A stretch of 7,124 bases of DNA from a bacterium (GTDB lineage Bacteria > Electryoneota > RPQS01). A program made the position numbers and the translations under genes. Positions 5,810 to 7,124 of this stretch are shown in pieces; the stretch's first letter is position 1, and each line of letters starts with the position of its first letter. The stretch is from positions 1 to 7,124 of the forward strand of contig JAQTRJ010000105.1 of NCBI GenBank assembly GCA_028711875.1, given 5' to 3'. Below the pieces are notes generated by a model. The model was not told the origin of the DNA. It searched no databases and saw only the letters and a list, made by a program, of their open reading frames with translations.

Positions 5810-7066
5810 TCATGGCTTTTTCAAGGTTTTGCGAAAATGACGGTTGCGACGCATGAGTTTTTGTATATTACCGTCATCCATTCCCAACCATCGCAGAAGA
5901 TGCAGATCAATTAGAGCACGTAGCGTTTGACACATAGGATATAACTCAATCCCCTTCTTTGCTTTCGTCTCATAATCGGGATTCCTATGAACGATAAAAT
6001 GCCGAGTAGCCACAAAAGAATCAACTTCCTTGCCATCAAACCATTTTTCATCATCCAATACCTTTGAGGCAATATCGAACATATCCTCTAATCTGCACGC
6101 CAGTTTTCGTTGTCTAGCGGTAAACATGCGACTGTGAAGAATTTCCGTCGCTTGTATAAGACTGAGATAACGTAACTCAAGACTTAGGTGATTTTCGTCA
6201 TACATATCGCGAGAATAGAGTTCCAGTACTGGGAATATATCTATCTCATCTTCAAGCCACTTCGCGAAATAGCCTTCAATACCATCACTTACATCCTCGA
6301 GTGTAAAAAGCATGTCTTCATCTGCAATGAAGCGTGGAATTTCGTCATAAGCCTGTGTGCGAAAGTATGTATGAATCGGCAATTGGGTAGCAGCAGTAAA
6401 AATATCCAACGCCTGAACCTGCACAGGCCAGGACACTGCCCATGCCAGGAACAGTTGTACACGACCAAGCTTCCGCCAAACATCAGGCCATGCCGATTCA
6501 TTGTTAAATTCTATTCTTAGGCGAGGAACTTGGTGAAGCGATATTTCCCTTTGTATGCGAGTCCTAGTTAATCCGGCCAATAAAAAGTCAATATTTATTG
6601 TACAATCAGACGTAGAAGCAAGTCGGACACTATCTGGGTGATCATAGGTAACTCGGATGGGGCGTTCGCCGCGCATACCTTCTATCGTGAATCCTGTCTT
6701 TCCTGCCCACTCGTGCAACAGAGACATATTCACATGCGTCTTCTTCACCACAAGCTTCTCGGGATTCTCAAAGTGCACACCGTCAAACACAAAGTCTGCG
6801 GAACACAGGCACTGTCCTGTGAAGAAATCTGGTAACCCTTCGTGACATCCATAAAGCGAAAAAGCACCCTGACCGGAATCGCCTAATATTACCTCGTGAT
6901 AACGTGTACTCGGAGGAACTGAATAGCTTTCTGGATAGAAATTGTCCTCAAGTTCCAAACGAATACCCTTTGTCTCCGAAAATGATAGCGTGCCCTTCAG
7001 CTTACGATCATTTCCAGGTATCCGCCAAAATCCTCTGATTGTCTTTTCGTCTAAGGGAAGAGGCAT
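5810..7066 (-). CDS. ApeA-like HEPN-domain protein, putative anti-phage RNase
   Basis: A 418-residue protein with the layout of ApeA, a single-gene HEPN defence protein thought to act as an RNase during phage infection. The N-terminal part (about 10-180) starts with RGFWRIPGNDRKLKGTLSF (11-29), followed by IRLELE; the G-x-W-x-x-P and G-x-L pattern resembles the ApeA N-terminal domain. The C-terminal part (about 290-398) is predicted helical: LELRYLSLIQATEILHSRMF (296-315), RLEDMFDIAS (325-334), then the HEPN active-site motif R355-H-F-I-V-H360 (R-x4-H, His rather than Asn after the Arg) and LYPMCQTLRALIDLHLLRWLG. No membrane segment or signal peptide is visible. The ATG start is fixed by an in-frame TGA two codons upstream. 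Sampled lines are 37-42% G+C against about 60% next door, which suggests acquisition by transfer. The HEPN call is firm; ApeA membership comes from recalled pattern, not from a search. The trigger and RNA target are unknown. Confidence 0.78.
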   Translation of the reverse strand: MPLPLDEKTIRGFWRIPGNDRKLKGTLSFSETKGIRLELEDNFYPESYSVPPSTRYHEVILGDSGQGAFSLYGCHEGLPDFFTGQCLCSADFVFDGVHFENPEKLVVKKTHVNMSLLHEWAGKTGFTIEGMRGERPIRVTYDHPDSVRLASTSDCTINIDFLLAGLTRTRIQREISLHQVPRLRIEFNNESAWPDVWRKLGRVQLFLAWAVSWPVQVQALDIFTAATQLPIHTYFRTQAYDEIPRFIADEDMLFTLEDVSDGIEGYFAKWLEDEIDIFPVLELYSRDMYDENHLSLELRYLSLIQATEILHSRMFTARQRKLACRLEDMFDIASKVLDDEKWFDGKEVDSFVATRHFIVHRNPDYETKAKKGIELYPMCQTLRALIDLHLLRWLGMDDGNIQKLMRRNRHFRKTLKKP

Positions 7067-7124
7067 CTTTCAAGAACGGTATTCTTACACTTCATCATAG
7101 TTTGCAATACAGTCAGTCTTGTCC
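7067..7124 (-). promoter_or_regulatory. Upstream region of the HEPN gene with a possible -10 box and small palindrome
   Basis: On the minus strand TATGAT (7099-7094) matches five of six bases of a TATAAT -10 box and lies 27 bp before the ATG at 7066. No convincing -35 box is visible at the right spacing before the window ends. Between the -10 and the start codon, AAGAA (7072-7076) and TTCTT (7082-7086) form a 5-bp inverted repeat with a 5-base spacer, which could be an operator or a small RNA stem. No clear Shine-Dalgarno at normal spacing is seen; GAAAG touches the ATG directly. No gene is visible in this stretch. Confidence 0.25.

Noticed and set aside
5830..5880. TAATATAC on the minus strand inside the end of the HEPN gene, as a separate lysS promoter
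   Set aside because: It resembles a -10 box, but no -35 or FCB-type -33 element was found at suitable spacing, and the DNA is AT-rich coding sequence where such matches occur by chance.
5800..7124. Insertion sequence or integron boundaries around the low-GC HEPN gene
   Set aside because: No transposase, terminal inverted repeats, target duplication, tRNA gene or att-like direct repeat could be seen at either edge; the right boundary may lie beyond the window.

Overview
The window looks like chromosomal DNA from a Gram-negative bacterium of the Fibrobacterota-Chlorobiota-Bacteroidota (FCB) group or a related candidate phylum. Two things point there. The protein at the left edge ends in a Por/type IX secretion C-terminal sorting domain with the YPNPFN motif. 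There is also a LolC/LolE-type lipoprotein-release permease, which implies an outer membrane. Sampled 60-base lines in the housekeeping genes are about 58-60% G+C, so this is unlikely to be a typical low-GC Bacteroidota genome. The exact phylum cannot be named from the sequence.

Layout: positions 1-651 (+) hold the 3' end of a secreted right-handed beta-helix protein with a type IX-like sorting tail. A convergent intergenic gap (652-772) carries a perfect 12-bp hairpin that probably ends transcription from both sides. Everything to the right is on the minus strand and tightly packed. In transcription order it runs: ApeA-like HEPN protein (7066 to 5810), 11-bp gap, lysS (5798 to 4290), 1-bp gap, LolC/E permease (4288 to 3068), 43-bp gap, SAM-dependent methyltransferase (3024 to 2251), 4-bp ATGA overlap, and GT39-type membrane glycosyltransferase (2254 to 773). 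This could be one five-gene transcription unit. lysS, lolC/E, the methyltransferase and the glycosyltransferase form a normal-looking housekeeping and cell-envelope cluster at about 60% G+C.

The unusual part is the first gene of that unit. Its sampled lines are only about 37-42% G+C, and it encodes a two-domain protein: an ApeA-like N-terminal region (G-x-W-x-x-P near the start) and a C-terminal HEPN domain with an R-x4-H catalytic motif. The closest match I recognise is ApeA, a single-gene HEPN anti-phage defence protein. It looks like horizontally acquired defence cargo sitting 11 bp upstream of lysyl-tRNA synthetase in the same direction. Some HEPN nucleases cleave tRNA anticodon loops, including tRNA-Lys in the PrrC case, so the pairing with lysS deserves a test, although chance placement is the simpler explanation. 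No mobile element, CRISPR array, tRNA or rRNA was seen.
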